Below are positions 10,998 through 19,607 of a DNA stretch of 64,000 bases, piece after piece (within the stretch, counting starts at the first letter, position 1; the number at the start of each line of letters is the position of its first letter). Origin of the DNA: an uncultured Clostridia bacterium. Lineage in GTDB: Bacteria; Bacillota; Clostridia; Lachnospirales; Lachnospiraceae. A model generated the notes under the pieces. It saw only the letters and a program-made list of their open reading frames with translations, did not search any database and was not told where the DNA came from. The position numbers and the translations under genes are program-made. Where the stretch lies: assembly GCA_947303805.1 (NCBI GenBank), contig CAMYZE010000004.1, forward strand, positions 148,852 to 212,851. The letters run 5' to 3'.

Positions 10998-12056
10998 TTA
11001 TTTTACAGTAGATAGTGATTTAAAGTTTATCTTTTCATGTTTTGAAAATCTGTTGTAAAGTTCATTGTACTGCTGCTCACTTACACTCTCAAATTCCCAG
11101 TCCTCACCTTTTTTGTTGTATGCTATGTACCAAGGATTTTTCTCATCAGTGTATCCGTCATACTTATATGCAACCTGTGGAAATAATTCTGTTGAATTAG
11201 TCGTAAGTGAATATACATTTGTACCACTCTCATTAGCTCCATTTGAATAATCATTTACTATTAGTCCGCCTTCATAAGAATAGTATCTATTTCTATCCCA
11301 TCCACTAATTACATGCTGTGGTTTTCTATCTACCATAGTATAGATGTCATAAATTACGCCATCTGAATTACTTCCCGTTTCTCCTATTACTAACTCTTCA
11401 ATTCCATCAATATTTAAATCCTTATAGGCATATCCAACCTTATCAAGTGCATTTCCGTTTCCATCATTTATTACCACATACATAGTACTCAAATTTTCTT
11501 CTTCGAGTTTATTTGCGTCCCATTTCTCACCTATAGCAGTAATAATGTTTTGCAATTCATTTTTATAAAGTTGATCGCCTTTTGTACCTTGGCCTACTGC
11601 AACTTTTTCACCATTTAATCCATACACTGCATTAGCTATGTCAAATCTAGCCTCATAAAGATTTTTGTACTTTTCAGGCATAGGTCTATCAAGTCCGAAC
11701 TGTGTCTCAGTTGGATAAACTATAACCACATCATAAATCTTGCCGTCTTTTAATGTAAGTTCACCTACTTTTTCTATTGGTCCGCCTGCCCAATCAGATG
11801 GCTTATTGTATACATAGACACCAAATGCCCATCCAGGATTTCCTTCACTTATACATTCCAAGTCATAAAAATCTATTCCATTATCTTTTACTTTTGTGTC
11901 ATATAAGCCGTCAAACTTTGATGGCATCTCAACCTTAAACATAGAATTAGATAATATAGGGGCACTACCTTCAGTTGTAGTTTTGGTTTCTTTACAAGCA
12001 ACTAATAAAATCGCTATCGCAGCTATTAAAGAGAATACATAAATTAGTTTTTTCAT
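10998..12056 (-). CDS. Lipoprotein of unknown function
   Basis: This is a 352-residue predicted lipoprotein. MKKLIYVFSLIAAIAILLVAC gives a Lys-Lys start, hydrophobic core and lipobox ending in Cys at about residue 21. I chose the ATG at 12056 because GAGGTG precedes it and the signal peptide starts there; a longer in-frame form from 12098 would put 14 odd residues in front. Around residue 220 is an EF-hand-like calcium loop (DLNIDGIEEL). No enzyme motif is recognised. It follows an amino-acid-type ABC transporter and precedes glgB in the same direction, so an extracytoplasmic sensing or binding role is possible but unproven. Confidence 0.75.
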   Translation of the reverse strand: MKKLIYVFSLIAAIAILLVACKETKTTTEGSAPILSNSMFKVEMPSKFDGLYDTKVKDNGIDFYDLECISEGNPGWAFGVYVYNKPSDWAGGPIEKVGELTLKDGKIYDVVIVYPTETQFGLDRPMPEKYKNLYEARFDIANAVYGLNGEKVAVGQGTKGDQLYKNELQNIITAIGEKWDANKLEEENLSTMYVVINDGNGNALDKVGYAYKDLNIDGIEELVIGETGSNSDGVIYDIYTMVDRKPQHVISGWDRNRYYSYEGGLIVNDYSNGANESGTNVYSLTTNSTELFPQVAYKYDGYTDEKNPWYIAYNKKGEDWEFESVSEQQYNELYNRFSKHEKINFKSLSTVK

Positions 12057-12084
12057 ATTACACCTCACTAAATATATAAATAAT

Positions 12085-13188
12085 TTAATCGGTATCATTT
12101 TTTAATATAAGATCAACTTGATTCTTGTACACTTCATCATTCTTTAATTCTGTATAAGTAATATCACTACTAGTACTTTCTAGCACATAATATGCTAGAC
12201 CATTCTTTGTGTCCTTTGGGTTAAATTGATCGCCATTATATTTGACTGACATTTTCAAAGTATCTGTCTTTCTTGAGTACTCTATTATCACATTTATTCT
12301 TGGTTCATCAAGGCTTGATAAAATGATTTCTCGTACAAGTTCATCGAAAGCAAGTGTAAGCCTTGTCATACACTTTGGGGAAATATGGTTTTTAACTGCA
12401 TATCTTCGTATCTCTGCCCCTATTTCCCAGAAATCGCGATCTTTACGATCTATATTTATATTTAAAAGTCTTAGATTGTTGACAAATGTTCTAGTTTTAG
12501 CTCTCTTTGGTTTGTCAAATATTTCATCCGGAGTTCCCTCTTCATAAATCGTATGTTCATCCATATAGAAAACTCTATTGGAAATCTTTCTTGCAAATTC
12601 CATCTCATGAGTTACGATAACCATTGTCTTTCCCATATGTGATAACTCATCAATAACTGTCTCAACTTCTTCTACCATGTTTGGATCAAGTGCACTAGTT
12701 GGCTCATCAAAAAGAATTATCTTTGGATCCATCGCAAGAGCCCTTGCTATTGCCACTCTTTGTTTTTGACCACCTGATAGTTCTTTTGGATAACTGTATG
12801 CTCTCTCTTGAAGAGCAACTAAGTCAAGTAGCCTTACACTTTCCTTATATGCCTCAGGAACAGTCTTATTCATTATATCTATTTGCGGTCTCATGATGTT
12901 TTCAATAACTGTCAAATGCTTAAATAAATGAAACTCTTGGAATACCATTCCTATTTTCTTTCTTGCAACTGCAATGTCATAGTCCTTCGCTGTGACTTCT
13001 TCTCCATCCACATAAATTTTTCCACTACTTGGAACTTCAAGCAAATTAATCATTCTCATAAATGTTGACTTGCCGGCTCCTGATGGTCCAACTATAGCTA
13101 TGACATCACCATCATTTATGGTTACATTTATATTCTCGACAATGATTTCATCGCCAAACTTTTTTGTCACATTTTCAAACCTAATCAT
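12085..13188 (-). CDS. ABC transporter ATPase (polar amino acid type) with C-terminal HATPase-like domain
   Basis: Residues 1-240 are a GlnQ/HisP-type ATPase: Walker A GPSGAGKST, signature LSGGQKQRVAIARAL, Walker B IILFDEPTSALD. The family normally ends near 240-250. Here a further 115 residues resemble an RsbW/SpoIIAB-type GHKL ATPase domain (TLAFDELVREI, then FNP and a terminal strand). The N-box asparagine appears replaced (ELVRE), so this domain may bind no nucleotide and act only in protein contact. The ATG overlaps the stop of the upstream permease gene by 8 bp (GATGATTAG), implying coupled translation. It energises the neighbouring permease. Confidence 0.85.
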   Translation of the reverse strand: MIRFENVTKKFGDEIIVENINVTINDGDVIAIVGPSGAGKSTFMRMINLLEVPSSGKIYVDGEEVTAKDYDIAVARKKIGMVFQEFHLFKHLTVIENIMRPQIDIMNKTVPEAYKESVRLLDLVALQERAYSYPKELSGGQKQRVAIARALAMDPKIILFDEPTSALDPNMVEEVETVIDELSHMGKTMVIVTHEMEFARKISNRVFYMDEHTIYEEGTPDEIFDKPKRAKTRTFVNNLRLLNINIDRKDRDFWEIGAEIRRYAVKNHISPKCMTRLTLAFDELVREIILSSLDEPRINVIIEYSRKTDTLKMSVKYNGDQFNPKDTKNGLAYYVLESTSSDITYTELKNDEVYKNQVDLILKNDTD

Positions 13189-14725
13189 CTGTCTCTATTT
13201 CCTTCAACTTCTTTTTATCAATTTTCATTTTATCAAGTAAGACATCACAAATAGCTCTTACTATTATAGTAATAATTTTTGCTAGCATTAGGTAGATCAT
13301 TGCAACCGCTACCAGTGGGAAGAATGCTCCATATGTTCTACCTCTCACTATATCTCCCACCTTGGTTAAATCAGACACCATTACATAGCCTACAATAGAT
13401 GTAGACTTTACAAGTTCTAGTATGCTTGACTGATATGCAGGCAACACATTTGGCAATATCTGTGGCAAAATGATATTAAAGAAAGTTTTTGGTCTATTGT
13501 AACCAAGTGATGATGCTGCTTCTATCTGTCCTCGCTCTATACCTTTTACATTATCATCAATCAATGTGAATATTGATGTAGCAAATACTATTGTAAAACT
13601 TATAATGGCAATTATTATCCCACTTATATCAATTTTCGCAAATACTACATATATTACGAACATAAGGAACACAAGCATTGGGAGTCTCTTGAATAGCCAA
13701 GATAAGAAATTAAATATTGAAGCTATAAATTTGTATCCAGAATAATAAATTAAATATAATAGGAATCCAAATGCTGTACCAAGTATTAATGTAAGGACTG
13801 AAATTATTATAGTAGTAATTGCACCTTCGATAAATAATTTATACCTATCTTCACTTATAAATGTCGCAGTGAAGCCCTCTTGAAGTTCCGTGATAATTCC
13901 TTTGTGTTCTATAAGCGTTTTATCTGCAATGACTATTACATCATCAGTTATATATGTAGGATCTGAAAACAATATAGTTTTCTTTCTTTCTTCGGTCACT
14001 TCTATGCCACCGCCAACCATATCACATTTTCCTGCTGCAAGTGCTGGCAAAACAGCATTGGTTCTTACCACATTTAAAGCGTAACCTTTTTCTTTACAAA
14101 AATCTCTTGCCAAAACTAAATCAAGTCCAACATTTCTAGTATAAAAGATAAATGAAAATGGACGAGCTTGAGCATCTGTATACATAGTTATCTCGCCGTT
14201 TACATTTTTTAAATCGCTAAAATCTACATCTAAATCTGATGGGAAATCTAACATCATCCAAAAGTTAATTAACTCCTGCATCTTCCCATTAGATTTTATT
14301 TTTGCTAAGAACTCATTGAACTCTGCACAAAGTTTTTCACCACGATCATTTTTTGGAAAACTTATTGCATATTCGGTTTGACCGACAACACTATTGTCAA
14401 CTACCTTAATATACTTAAAGTCCGGTGCCAAAATATTCACACCAAACATCTCCTGTATGGTAGCATCTATCTTTCCTTGCTCAAGTGCACTAAATATATC
14501 TGGTGCACTACTAAAGTATTCTATTTTAGCATTCTTAAAAACTTTCTCGGCAATTACTGAAATATTTGTACCTATGCTAACACCAATTTTGACATCTTTA
14601 TTGTCAAAATCCTCAACTGTCTTTAACTTGCCAACATCAACTTTTTTACGGACGCAAGATGCAACGGACATCAAAAGAGATATCAGTAAAACCGACAATA
14701 TTATTTTTTTCATTAATTTTTGCAT
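13181..14725 (-). CDS. Fused amino-acid-binding protein and ABC permease
   Basis: This 514-residue polypeptide begins with a lipoprotein-like signal (LLISLLMSVASC). Residues 35-160 resemble the second half of an SBP_bac_3 domain (GVSIGTN, then ALEQGKIDATI). Residues 172-270 resemble the first half (MYTDAQARPFSF, AGKCDMVGGGIEVTEER, FSDPTYITDD). A HisM/GlnP-type permease with about five membrane segments follows from 300, including the EAA loop near 430 (EAASSLGYN). It should import a polar amino acid with the ATPase encoded next. No clear Shine-Dalgarno is seen; a second Met four codons downstream is an alternative start. Confidence 0.85.
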   Translation of the reverse strand: MQKLMKKIILSVLLISLLMSVASCVRKKVDVGKLKTVEDFDNKDVKIGVSIGTNISVIAEKVFKNAKIEYFSSAPDIFSALEQGKIDATIQEMFGVNILAPDFKYIKVVDNSVVGQTEYAISFPKNDRGEKLCAEFNEFLAKIKSNGKMQELINFWMMLDFPSDLDVDFSDLKNVNGEITMYTDAQARPFSFIFYTRNVGLDLVLARDFCKEKGYALNVVRTNAVLPALAAGKCDMVGGGIEVTEERKKTILFSDPTYITDDVIVIADKTLIEHKGIITELQEGFTATFISEDRYKLFIEGAITTIIISVLTLILGTAFGFLLYLIYYSGYKFIASIFNFLSWLFKRLPMLVFLMFVIYVVFAKIDISGIIIAIISFTIVFATSIFTLIDDNVKGIERGQIEAASSLGYNRPKTFFNIILPQILPNVLPAYQSSILELVKSTSIVGYVMVSDLTKVGDIVRGRTYGAFFPLVAVAMIYLMLAKIITIIVRAICDVLLDKMKIDKKKLKEIETDD

Positions 14726-14745
14726 ATATCAATATAATATCACAT

Positions 14746-16176
14746 TTAAATGTATAACTCAAATGTAGTTCCCTTATCTTTATCGCTTTTTACCGATATT
14801 TTAGCCCCTAGATAGTCGGCAGAACTCTTAACTACTGCAAGTCCGATGCCGAAATGCCCGTCTTCGCCTTTATAATATCGAGTAAAAATATTCTGTAAAT
14901 TCTTTGTATCTATTCCCTTCCCATCATCTGCAATTGAAATAACATACTTGTAAGATCCATCTATAGGCGTGGATATCGTCTGCATGCTCTTAGATCCCAT
15001 ATCCATAATATTAATTATAACTTTTGATTTTGCATACTTAATTCCATTACTTAATAAATTTTGAATGATTCTAACCAGTAACTTTCTGTCACTAATTACA
15101 AGTCCCTCATCGTCTAACACATTTTCAAATATCAGTTTTTTACTTTCATCTATAACTTTAACTGTCTCCACCTGCTCGCTTATCAAATCAACAAGGCTAA
15201 GTTCTTCAGTATTTCCTTTATAGGTGTCATTATCAAACCTACTAAGCACTAAAATATTTTCAATCATCTCTTTCAACTGATTGCCAGTTCTTAAAATTAC
15301 ATCGCAGGCCTTATTTTTATCTTTTATAATCCCTGACTTAAGTCCGTCTGCATAGCCTAGAATTGACACTAGCGGAGTTCTCAAATCATGAGCAACATTT
15401 TCATAGATAGTATTTTTTCTGTTTGATTCCTCATCAATCTTTTTCTGCATATTGGCAAGTGACAATCTAAGTGATTCAAGTTCAGTTGTTGTTATGCTTT
15501 CATCACCTATGGTCACACCTTTACCAATCACATACTCTTCTGAATCTTTTGAAAGTTTAATTATTGGTTTTGATAAATCTCTTGCTACCAAATAAACTGT
15601 AAGTATAACTAAGACTAGCACAATTAATTGTATTAAAAATAACTGTCTTGAGCTCTCTCTAAGTAAATTAGATTTGCCTGTAAGTTCTTGGATAACCACG
15701 AAATACTTTTCTCTAATATTAAGTGTGTCACTCGTCACATAAGTATTTGCAATGTACTCTTTTTGATTAAATGTTATATTTGTAAGCACGCCCTCTTCAA
15801 GTTCATAATCACTTAGGAGAGAAGATAAAAATGAAAGCATGTCTCTATCTATATAGATGTTGTTGTCAAAAAGTAAAACTTCATTATAATCTTTATCAAA
15901 TACATAAACTTGCGTATTGTTGCTTTGATTAACAAGATGTTCGGATGGCTTTAAAGTAAAAGTATTTTCTCCAGAAATTTTAAAATTATCTATCTGACTT
16001 ACTACATCGTTATATGCTTCATTCAATTTTTCTTTTGCATTGTCTTTTACAAATCTATCTATCGAAAAATAATTAATCAAAAAAGTGGCGACAGCAAAAA
16101 TCACCACTATCTGCACAATAGGCCAAAAAATTTTGCTAAATATTTTTTTTGATTTTCTACTTGCTACTCTTTCCAT
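14746..16176 (-). CDS. Sensor histidine kinase
   Basis: This 476-residue membrane kinase has TM1 at about 10-35, an extracytoplasmic sensor of about 145 residues, TM2 near 180-200, a HAMP-like linker, an H-box (HDLRTPLVSILGYADG, His near 262), an N-box (NLLSNGIKYA), DDGKGID and a G2 box (GIGLAVVKSS). The ATG at 16176 is preferred over the TTG at 16212. It overlaps the response regulator stop by 20 bp, so translation is probably coupled. It would phosphorylate the regulator encoded upstream. The downstream amino-acid transporter and lipoprotein are the natural candidate targets; the signal is unknown. Confidence 0.92.
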   Translation of the reverse strand: MERVASRKSKKIFSKIFWPIVQIVVIFAVATFLINYFSIDRFVKDNAKEKLNEAYNDVVSQIDNFKISGENTFTLKPSEHLVNQSNNTQVYVFDKDYNEVLLFDNNIYIDRDMLSFLSSLLSDYELEEGVLTNITFNQKEYIANTYVTSDTLNIREKYFVVIQELTGKSNLLRESSRQLFLIQLIVLVLVILTVYLVARDLSKPIIKLSKDSEEYVIGKGVTIGDESITTTELESLRLSLANMQKKIDEESNRKNTIYENVAHDLRTPLVSILGYADGLKSGIIKDKNKACDVILRTGNQLKEMIENILVLSRFDNDTYKGNTEELSLVDLISEQVETVKVIDESKKLIFENVLDDEGLVISDRKLLVRIIQNLLSNGIKYAKSKVIINIMDMGSKSMQTISTPIDGSYKYVISIADDGKGIDTKNLQNIFTRYYKGEDGHFGIGLAVVKSSADYLGAKISVKSDKDKGTTFELYI

Positions 16177-16876
16177 CAGAAAGTCTATATCCAACTCCCC
16201 ATATCGTATCAATACTTATCTTGGCTTTATTTTCTTCTAGTTTTTTTCTAAGTCGTTTTAATAGGTCATCTATAACTCTATTGTCATCTTCTTCATATCC
16301 CCACACATCTGCAAGTATATCTTTCTTGGTCACTGCCTCTTTCTTTTTTTCAAACATATATGTCAGAAACTTATATTCTATATTAGTAAATGATACTGGT
16401 TTCTTGTTTATAGTCACCTGCATTGCACCTGTGTCTATAACCATATTTGAAAACTCCAAAATAGCCTTTGGCTTCTCTACTTTTTTCACAAGCCCTCTTT
16501 CACTTCTTCTTAATACATTTTTTACTCTTGCCACAAGTTCAAGAGGCATAAATGGTTTAACTATATAATCATCACTACCCTCATTAAAACCTCTTACCTT
16601 ATCTACTTCTTGGTCTTTCGCAGAAACTAAAATCACTGGCACTTCACTTTTATCCCTTATCTTTGCGAGAGCATCAAAACCGTCCATTCCTGGAAGCATT
16701 ATGTCAAGAGTTATGAGATTCGGTTCTTTCTTTTTCAATGCATTTAAAAGTTTCTCAGCAGTGTCAAATGTCTCTGCCTCAAAATTGTCGTTTTCAAGAT
16801 ACATCTTTATAAGCTCTGATATATTTTTATCATCATCACAGACATATATGATTTTCTTGGTTTGTTTATCTACCAT
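16157..16876 (-). CDS. OmpR-family response regulator
   Basis: This 239-residue regulator has a receiver domain (DDD near 14-16, phosphoacceptor D58 in LITLDIMLPGMDGFD, K near 107 in IVKPF) and a C-terminal winged helix (residues 140-235, with the family ending DTIWGVGYRL). GAGAGGTGAAATATG marks the start. It is the first gene of the long minus-strand run that continues through the transporter and probably into the glycogen operon. An extended -10 lies just upstream at 16900-16908. Confidence 0.95.
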   Translation of the reverse strand: MVDKQTKKIIYVCDDDKNISELIKMYLENDNFEAETFDTAEKLLNALKKKEPNLITLDIMLPGMDGFDALAKIRDKSEVPVILVSAKDQEVDKVRGFNEGSDDYIVKPFMPLELVARVKNVLRRSERGLVKKVEKPKAILEFSNMVIDTGAMQVTINKKPVSFTNIEYKFLTYMFEKKKEAVTKKDILADVWGYEEDDNRVIDDLLKRLRKKLEENKAKISIDTIWGVGYRLSDGKSSK

Positions 16877-16899
16877 ATTTCACCTCTCACATATTATAT

Positions 16900-16908
16900 A
16901 TTATAGCA
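16900..16908 (-). promoter_or_regulatory. Extended -10 promoter of the response regulator gene
   Basis: The minus strand reads TGCTATAAT, an extended -10 box about 30 bp upstream of the response regulator ATG. No good -35 is seen at 17 bp, which is normal for extended -10 promoters. The same TGCTATAAT occurs upstream of hom. Confidence 0.5.
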
Positions 16909-17016
16909 CTTTTTTGCACCATATGGACCCCCATTTTACCACTATTTTGCCACTCATATTTTCTCTAATATGTGGTATATTAAACTCGTAAGGGAAACCT
17001 TATATAACTCAACATC

Positions 17017-17066
17017 GTAGGGCGAGCTTGCGAGCTCTTTGTAGGAGCGAACGCTTGCGGAGCCCT
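17017..17066. repeat. Dispersed hairpin repeat, two units
   Basis: The units lie at 17017-17037 (GTAGGGCGAGCTTGCGAGCTC) and 17041-17066 (starts GTAGGAGCGAACGC, ends GCGGAGCCCT). They are degenerate members of the GTAN-GGGC-GA family in the 5' region of the coiled-coil protein gene. Confidence 0.7.
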
Positions 17067-17114
17067 GCAAGTTAATAAATCCCAAGAGGATTAAATAAAC
17101 GAAAGGTGAACAAT

Positions 17115-17624
17115 ATGAAAAACTTATTTAAGACAGTTCTTCTAATAATAGCTCTTTTAACCATAGGTAGCATGCAGGTGTTTGCAGAGCCAGTTCTAGA
17201 TACAGCAACTGATATTATGGCTACTACTGATATAAGCACTGAAGCCAAGACTTATAGAGAGAAGGCAAATGCCATAAGAGCAGAAATTAACATCTACACT
17301 TCACAGATTAAAGAGATGAACGAATACAATAAGACTGTGAACCAGAAGTTAAAGACAATAAATGATCAATATAAGATAGATAAAAACTCTTTCTCAAACG
17401 ACAAGTTAAAACAGATTAAGGAACTTAGAAAGTCTATAGAAAAAAGAGAAAAGAAAGAGAAAACTGTGACAGAAGATAATTCCATTAAGTCTCTAGTTCA
17501 AAACAAGGAATATGACAAAGCATTAGCAAGACTTAATGAAATACTTGAAGCAAAGAAAGAACAGCTAAAAGTAGTACAAGAGCGTAATGCTATCTGGCGT
17601 CAAATAGACGCATTAATCGGATAG
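17115..17624 (+). CDS. Small secreted coiled-coil protein
   Basis: This 169-residue protein starts MKNLFKTVLLIIALLT and has a signal peptide ending near VFAEP, so it is probably exported. The rest is charged and helical with heptad-like spacing (residues 45-165), rich in Lys and Glu, with no enzyme motif. The ATG at 17115 is chosen over the GTG at 17106 because GAAAGGTGA lies at the right distance. It is a single-gene unit followed by a strong terminator. Function is unknown; a surface-associated or chaperone-like (Skp/OmpH-type) role is only a guess from shape. Confidence 0.75.
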   Translation: MKNLFKTVLLIIALLTIGSMQVFAEPVLDTATDIMATTDISTEAKTYREKANAIRAEINIYTSQIKEMNEYNKTVNQKLKTINDQYKIDKNSFSNDKLKQIKELRKSIEKREKKEKTVTEDNSIKSLVQNKEYDKALARLNEILEAKKEQLKVVQERNAIWRQIDALIG

Positions 17625-17651
17625 AACATATAATAACCCCTCCAAAAAAGA

Positions 17652-17685
17652 AAACCGGGAAGCACAATGCTCTCCGGTTTTTTCT
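17652..17685 (+). terminator. Rho-independent terminator
   Basis: A hairpin AAACCGG...CCGGTTT with an inner AGCA/TGCT pair (one 2x2 internal loop, CAA loop) is followed by a T-run. It lies 27 bp after the coiled-coil protein stop. Confidence 0.85.
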
Positions 17686-17713
17686 TGATAAAAAATTCAT
17701 ATTGCACTATAAT
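17685..17713 (+). promoter_or_regulatory. Sigma-A-type promoter of pduL-ackA
   Basis: TTGATA (17685-17690), a 17-bp spacer and TATAAT (17708-17713) match the consensus almost perfectly. Transcription would start near 17720, leaving a leader of about 58 nt that contains a hairpin. Confidence 0.85.
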
Positions 17714-17724
17714 AATTAACTATA

Positions 17725-17765
17725 CGGCGATGCCGCGGGGCTAGTATTGCGATTAATACGAGCCC
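17725..17765 (+). repeat. Hairpins in the pduL leader related to the dispersed repeat
   Basis: A small CGGC-GAT-GCCG hairpin (17725-17735) is followed by a longer one at 17738-17765. The longer one pairs GGGCT with AGCCC and GTATT with AATAC, leaving a one-base mismatch and a GCGATT loop. It looks like a lengthened member of the dispersed family. It lies between promoter and ribosome binding site and could affect translation. Confidence 0.6.
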
Positions 17766-17778
17766 GAAAGGAATATTT

Positions 17779-18339
17779 ATGATAACATTAGAAATGAGCG
17801 CACGTCACGTTCATGTTTCAAAAGAAGACTTAGAGATATTATTTGGAAAGGGCTATGAATTAAAAAAGAAAAAAGACCTCTCTCAGCCTGGTCAATTTTC
17901 TTGTGAAGAGCGAGTTGAAGTTATTGGTGAAAGAAGTTCAGGTATGCTCTCAATCCTTGGTCCAGAAAGAAAAGAAACACAGGTTGAAGTTTCACTAACT
18001 GATGCAAGAGCACTTGGACTAAAGGCACCTGTTCGTGAATCTGGAGATCTACATGATGCTGGTCCTGTAACTATAAAAGGACCTGCTGGCGAAATAAAAA
18101 AAGAACATGCAGTCATCTGCGCAAAGAGACACATTCATATGACTGAAGCCGATGCCAAAAATTATGATGTAAAAAATGGCGAGATAGTTAAAGTAGCAGT
18201 CAACTCACCTGAAAGGAAACTCATCTTTGACGACGTGGTTATAAGGGTTAGCAATTCTTATGCTCTTGCCATGCACATAGACACTGACGAAGCTAATGCT
18301 TGCGTTGGTGCAACTGAAGCAACTATAATCAAGGAGTAA
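17779..18339 (+). CDS. pduL: Phosphate acyltransferase, PduL type
   Basis: This 186-residue PduL-family enzyme interconverts acyl-CoA and acyl-phosphate. Metal-binding histidine motifs are visible: SARHVHVS (residues 7-14), KRHIHM near 117 and MHIDTDEANA near 165. There is no N-terminal microcompartment targeting extension, and no shell genes are nearby. Its stop is 3 bp before ackA, so the pair probably serves as the acetyl-CoA to acetate route, replacing the unrelated Pta enzyme. AAAGGAATATTTATG gives the start. Acetyl- versus propionyl-CoA preference cannot be read from sequence. Confidence 0.92.
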   Translation: MITLEMSARHVHVSKEDLEILFGKGYELKKKKDLSQPGQFSCEERVEVIGERSSGMLSILGPERKETQVEVSLTDARALGLKAPVRESGDLHDAGPVTIKGPAGEIKKEHAVICAKRHIHMTEADAKNYDVKNGEIVKVAVNSPERKLIFDDVVIRVSNSYALAMHIDTDEANACVGATEATIIKE

Positions 18340-18342
18340 ATT

Positions 18343-19533
18343 ATGAATATATTAGTATTAAACTGTGGTTCATCATCGCTTAAATATCAACTCATCAACA
18401 TGGAAAATGAATCTCTTATAGCAAAAGGCACCATAGAGAGAATCGGAATTGATGGTTCAAACCTTGTACAAAAAGTTCCTGGTAGAGATAACTATAAGGT
18501 TGAAAAGCCTATTAAAGACCATGTAGAGGCTGCTAACCTTATGTTCTCTTCTCTCACAGATTCTACAAATGGAGTTATAAAATCTCTTGACGAGATATCA
18601 GCAATAGGACATCGAGTTCTTCACGCTGGTATAAAAATAACTGAATCTGTCTTAGTTGACAATAAAGTTAAAGATATCATTCGTGAATGCTTTGACTTAG
18701 GTCCTCTTCACAACCCTGCAAACTTAATGGGTATAGAGGCTTGCGAAAAAAATGCGCCAGGCAAGAAAAATGTCGCTGTGTTTGATACAACCTTCGGCAT
18801 GACTATGGAAGAAAAAGCATATCTATATGCAATCCCCTATGAATACTTTGAGAAATATTCTGTCCGTCGATATGGTTTCCACGGCACAAGTCATATGTTC
18901 GTGTCAAAAGAGACAATCAAGTTTGGAAATCTAAAGCCAGATGCGAAAGTAATAGTTTGCCACCTTGGAAATGGAGCCTCTATCTCAGCTTCTATTGGCG
19001 GCAAATGTGTAGACACTTCTATGGGGTTAACTCCGCTTGAAGGTCTCGTGATGGGAACACGTTCTGGTGATATTGATCCAGCAATAGTTCAATACATCTG
19101 CAATAAAGAAAATAAGTCAGTTGATGATGTATTAAATATGTTGAATAAAAAATCTGGACTTCTTGGTCTTAGTAACATCTCTTCTGACTATAGAGATTTA
19201 AAAGATAAAATGGATGCTGGAGACAAGGCAGCAAAAAGAGCACTCGATGCCACGAAATATCGTATAGCAAAATATATAGGTTCGTACTTTGTAGCGCTTG
19301 GAGGATGTGACGCTATAACATTTACAGCAGGTATAGGCGAAAACCAAAAAGAACTCAGGGACGATGTATGCAAATATCTTGAGTGCCTCGGGGTAAAGTT
19401 AGATAAGACAAAAAATGATGTTCGCGACAAGGCAACTCTAATCTCAACAGACGATTCAAAAATAAAAGTTTATATGATTCCAACTAATGAAGAATTGATG
19501 ATTGCTAGAGAAACCATGAGATTAGCCAAATAA
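18343..19533 (+). CDS. ackA: Acetate kinase
   Basis: This 396-residue enzyme converts acetyl-phosphate and ADP to acetate and ATP. Signatures are NCGSSSLKYQL at residues 6-16, HRVLHAG near 90, FDTTFG near 148, RYGFHGTSH near 178 and GLEGLVMGTRSGDID-type phosphate-binding residues near 235. AAGGAG precedes the ATG. It is the second gene of a two-gene operon with pduL and makes ATP by substrate-level phosphorylation. Confidence 0.97.
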   Translation: MNILVLNCGSSSLKYQLINMENESLIAKGTIERIGIDGSNLVQKVPGRDNYKVEKPIKDHVEAANLMFSSLTDSTNGVIKSLDEISAIGHRVLHAGIKITESVLVDNKVKDIIRECFDLGPLHNPANLMGIEACEKNAPGKKNVAVFDTTFGMTMEEKAYLYAIPYEYFEKYSVRRYGFHGTSHMFVSKETIKFGNLKPDAKVIVCHLGNGASISASIGGKCVDTSMGLTPLEGLVMGTRSGDIDPAIVQYICNKENKSVDDVLNMLNKKSGLLGLSNISSDYRDLKDKMDAGDKAAKRALDATKYRIAKYIGSYFVALGGCDAITFTAGIGENQKELRDDVCKYLECLGVKLDKTKNDVRDKATLISTDDSKIKVYMIPTNEELMIARETMRLAK

Positions 19534-19546
19534 AAAACCGCAAATC

Positions 19547-19575
19547 AAATAGGACTCGCGAGAGTCCTATTTTTT
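19547..19575. terminator. Terminator between ackA and feoB
   Basis: A perfect 11-bp stem (AAATAGGACTC / GAGTCCTATTT) has a GCGA tetraloop followed by a T-run on the plus strand. It also lies just past the converging feoB stop, so it may act in both directions. Confidence 0.88.
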
Positions 19576-19607
19576 ATTTTAAGGAGAACAATTCCCTAAT
19601 CAACTTT

